From: Rhodoplanes sp. Z2-YC6860
GTDB lineage: Bacteria > Pseudomonadota > Alphaproteobacteria > Rhizobiales > Xanthobacteraceae
DNA length: 64,000 bases
Direction: 5' to 3'
Assembly: GCF_001579845.1 (NCBI RefSeq)
Contig: NZ_CP007440.1
Span: 5,788,029-5,852,028 of the forward strand
Within the stretch, counting starts at the first letter, position 1. Every line of letters begins with the position of its first letter. A program made the translations under genes and the position numbers. Positions 62,165-64,000 of the stretch are shown piece by piece. The notes under the pieces were generated by a model. It was not told the origin of the DNA, made no database searches, and saw nothing but the letters and a program-made list of their open reading frames with translations.

Positions 62165-63340
62165 CTACTCCGCGGCTCGGGGCTGAGGCTCGGTGGCCGG
62201 TGCCGACTCGGTTGCTGGCGCTGGCTCGGATTTGGCGGCCGCCGCAGCCTTGCGGCGCGCTGCGAGCCACTGCCAGGTGCCGACGATGCCGCGCGGCAGT
62301 AGGAGCGTGACCGCAATGAACAGCCCGCCCAGCATGAACAGCCAGTACGGCGCGAGCACGCCTGACGTGAAGGTCGTCTTGGCGTAGTTGACCAGGATGG
62401 CCCCGAGAACCGCGCCCGTCAGCGTGCCGCGACCGCCGACCGCGACCCAGATCACGGCCTCGATCGAATTGCCCGGCGAGAACTCGCTCGGATTGATGAT
62501 GCCGACCTGCGGCACGTAAAGCGCGCCGGCAACGCCAGCCATGCAGGCCGACAGCGTGAACACGAACAGCTTGTAGGATTCAGCCCGGTAGCCGAGGAAG
62601 CGCGTGCGCGCCTCGGCGTCGCGGATCGCGACCAGCACCTTGCCGAACTTCGAGGTCACGAGCGCCCGGCAAATGAGGAAGCAGACGCCGATCGCGACGC
62701 ATGAGACCGCAAACAACGCGGCGCGCGTCGTCTGCGCCTGCACGTTGAAGCCCAGAATATCCTTGAAGTCGGTCAGGCCGTTGTTGCCGCCGAAGCCGAA
62801 GTCATTGCGGAAGAAGCCGAGCAACAGGGCAAACGTCAACGCCTGGGTGATGATCGACAGATACACGCCGGTGACGCGGCTGCGGAACGCGAACCAGCCG
62901 AACACGAAGGCCAGCACGCCCGGCACGGCAACGACCATCAAAAGCGCGTATGGAAAATGCTGGAAGCCGTACCAGAAGACCGGCAGTTCTTTCCAGTTCA
63001 GGAACACCATGAAGTCCGGCAGGATCGGATTGGCGTAGACGCCACGGGTGCCGATCTGCCGCATCAGATACATGCCCATGGCATAGCCGCCGAGCGCGAA
63101 GAACGCGCCGTGGCCGAGCGATAGGATGCCGACATACCCCCAGATCAGATCGATCGAGAGCGCCAGCAGCCCGTAACAGACATATTTGCCGAACAGCGCC
63201 ACCAGATAGGTCGGCACGTGGAATGCCGACGACTCCGGGAATGCCAGATTGAGAAACGGCACCAACACCGCAAAGGCCGCCAGGATGACAATAAAAATCC
63301 AGGAGCCTCTGTCGAGAATGCGATGGCTGATCATCGTCAA
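62165..63340 (-). CDS. urtC: urea ABC transporter permease UrtC
   Basis: 391 residues with eight or more helices. Urea-type blocks are IDLIWGYVGILSLGHGAFFALGGYAMGMYLM and FRSRVTGVYLSIITQALTFALLLGFFRNDFGFGG, then VAIRDAEARTRFLGYRAESYKLFVFTLSA. The last 25 residues are an Ala/Pro/Glu-rich tail beyond the family core (AAAAKSEPAPATES). It overlaps urtB by 4 bp. Confidence 0.94.
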   Translation of the reverse strand: MTMISHRILDRGSWIFIVILAAFAVLVPFLNLAFPESSAFHVPTYLVALFGKYVCYGLLALSIDLIWGYVGILSLGHGAFFALGGYAMGMYLMRQIGTRGVYANPILPDFMVFLNWKELPVFWYGFQHFPYALLMVVAVPGVLAFVFGWFAFRSRVTGVYLSIITQALTFALLLGFFRNDFGFGGNNGLTDFKDILGFNVQAQTTRAALFAVSCVAIGVCFLICRALVTSKFGKVLVAIRDAEARTRFLGYRAESYKLFVFTLSACMAGVAGALYVPQVGIINPSEFSPGNSIEAVIWVAVGGRGTLTGAVLGAILVNYAKTTFTSGVLAPYWLFMLGGLFIAVTLLLPRGIVGTWQWLAARRKAAAAAKSEPAPATESAPATEPQPRAAE

Positions 63341-64000
63341 GCCTCGATCGCACGGCCTTTGAGCGCGAACAGACCGCGCGGCCGCTTCTGGATGAACAGG
63401 ATGATGATCACGAGGATTGCGATCTTGGCGAGCACCGCTCCGGCATAAGGTTCAAGGAATTTGTTGGCGATGCCGAGGCTGAACGCACCGACCAGCGTGC
63501 CCCAAAGGTTGCCGACGCCGCCGAACACCACGACCATAAAGCTGTCGATGATGTAACCCTGGCCGAGGTTGGGGCTGACGTTGTCGATCTGTGACAGCGC
63601 GACGCCGGCGATGCCCGCGATCCCCGAGCCGAGCCCGAAGGTCAGTGCGTCGACCCGCGCGGTGCGGATGCCCATCGAAGCCGCCATGGTGCGGTTCTGC
63701 GTCACTGCGCGCATCTCCAGACCCATCCGCGTGAAGCGCAGCAGGCCGAGAAGTCCGACGAACACCGCCATGGTGAAGCAGATGATCCACAGGCGTCCGT
63801 AGGTGATGTTGAGCTGGCCGATGTTGAACGCGCCGCTCATCCAGGATGGTGCGCCGACCTCGCGGTTGGTCGGGCCGAAGGCGGTGCGCACCGCCTGCTG
63901 CAGAATGAGCGAGAGGCCCCACGTGGCCAGCAGCGTTTCGAGCGGCCGGCCGTACAGGAACCGAATGATGCTCTGCTCGATCAGGATGCCGATGAAGCCC
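63337..64000 (-). CDS. urtB: urea ABC transporter permease UrtB, C-terminal part (runs off the window end)
   Basis: About 221 codons are visible; the N-terminus lies beyond 64000. The UrtB pattern is clear: RFLYGRPLETLLATWGLSLILQQ, AFGPTNREVGAPSWMSG, VTQNRTMAASMGIRTARVDALTFGLGSGIAGIAG and VVFGGVGNLWGTLVGAFSLG. It forms the urea channel with UrtC. The upstream urtA binding protein gene is expected outside the window. Confidence 0.95.
   Translation of the reverse strand, partial: GFIGILIEQSIIRFLYGRPLETLLATWGLSLILQQAVRTAFGPTNREVGAPSWMSGAFNIGQLNITYGRLWIICFTMAVFVGLLGLLRFTRMGLEMRAVTQNRTMAASMGIRTARVDALTFGLGSGIAGIAGVALSQIDNVSPNLGQGYIIDSFMVVVFGGVGNLWGTLVGAFSLGIANKFLEPYAGAVLAKIAILVIIILFIQKRPRGLFALKGRAIEA

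Overview
The window looks like a chromosomal segment of a GC-rich alphaproteobacterium in the order Hyphomicrobiales (Bradyrhizobium, Rhodopseudomonas or Xanthobacteraceae-like). The evidence is codon use, a porin-type outer membrane barrel, a complete urt/ure urea cluster, abundant Liv-type, TRAP and Bug solute transporters, and intergenic palindromes that resemble those of rhizobial genomes. The family is an inference; no rRNA or intact tRNA is present to fix it.

Layout. (1) 1-9.8 kb is a surface-polysaccharide region: a carbamoyltransferase/DUF5989/SxtJ/methyltransferase cassette, a CapD-type sugar dehydratase, an O-antigen ligase/polymerase, KdsD for Kdo synthesis, a GT4, a WecA-like initiating transferase and a sugar epimerase. 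(2) 9.9-14.8 kb holds a porin, an anchored SGNH hydrolase and a two-subunit molybdenum hydroxylase. (3) 15-30 kb is an LPS core region with two GT2 enzymes, a FkbM methyltransferase, the whole ADP-heptose pathway (hldE, hldD, gmhA, gmhB), both heptosyltransferases (waaF, waaC) and galE. An RND efflux pair and a small repeat protein interrupt it. (4) 30-37.5 kb is a mosaic: an MsbA-like exporter, an IS relic, cytochrome P460, a fumarylacetoacetase-family enzyme, and a GT4 plus radical SAM pair bracketed by a duplicated gene end with its terminator, followed by small orphan genes. (5) 37.6-43.1 kb is a Liv-type ABC transporter with a divergent MarR regulator and a clear operator-like palindrome. 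(6) 43.1-45.7 kb has a tRNA-like relic, a GT2 and a Wzx-like flippase. (7) 45.9-54 kb is catabolic/accessory: amidase, TRAP transporter, LysR, a second IS relic, a Bug binding protein and a PaaG-like isomerase. (8) 53.9-54.7 kb is a non-coding stretch with nested perfect hairpins, a candidate structured RNA or repeat. (9) 54.7-64 kb is the urea cluster, urtB(partial)-urtC-urtD-urtE-ureD-ureA-ureB-ureC-ureE-ureF-ureG on the minus strand, with an opposing DUF2147 gene between ureC and ureE.

Together the genes build and decorate lipopolysaccharide (heptose, Kdo, O-antigen, carbamoyl and methyl groups) and import and degrade urea and organic acids. The most unusual signals are genomic scars. Two gene 3' ends are duplicated in diverged form around inserted genes. 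Two IS5-like transposase tails end exactly where a converging neighbour stops. Four kinds of intergenic palindrome are present, and there is one highly structured non-coding block.
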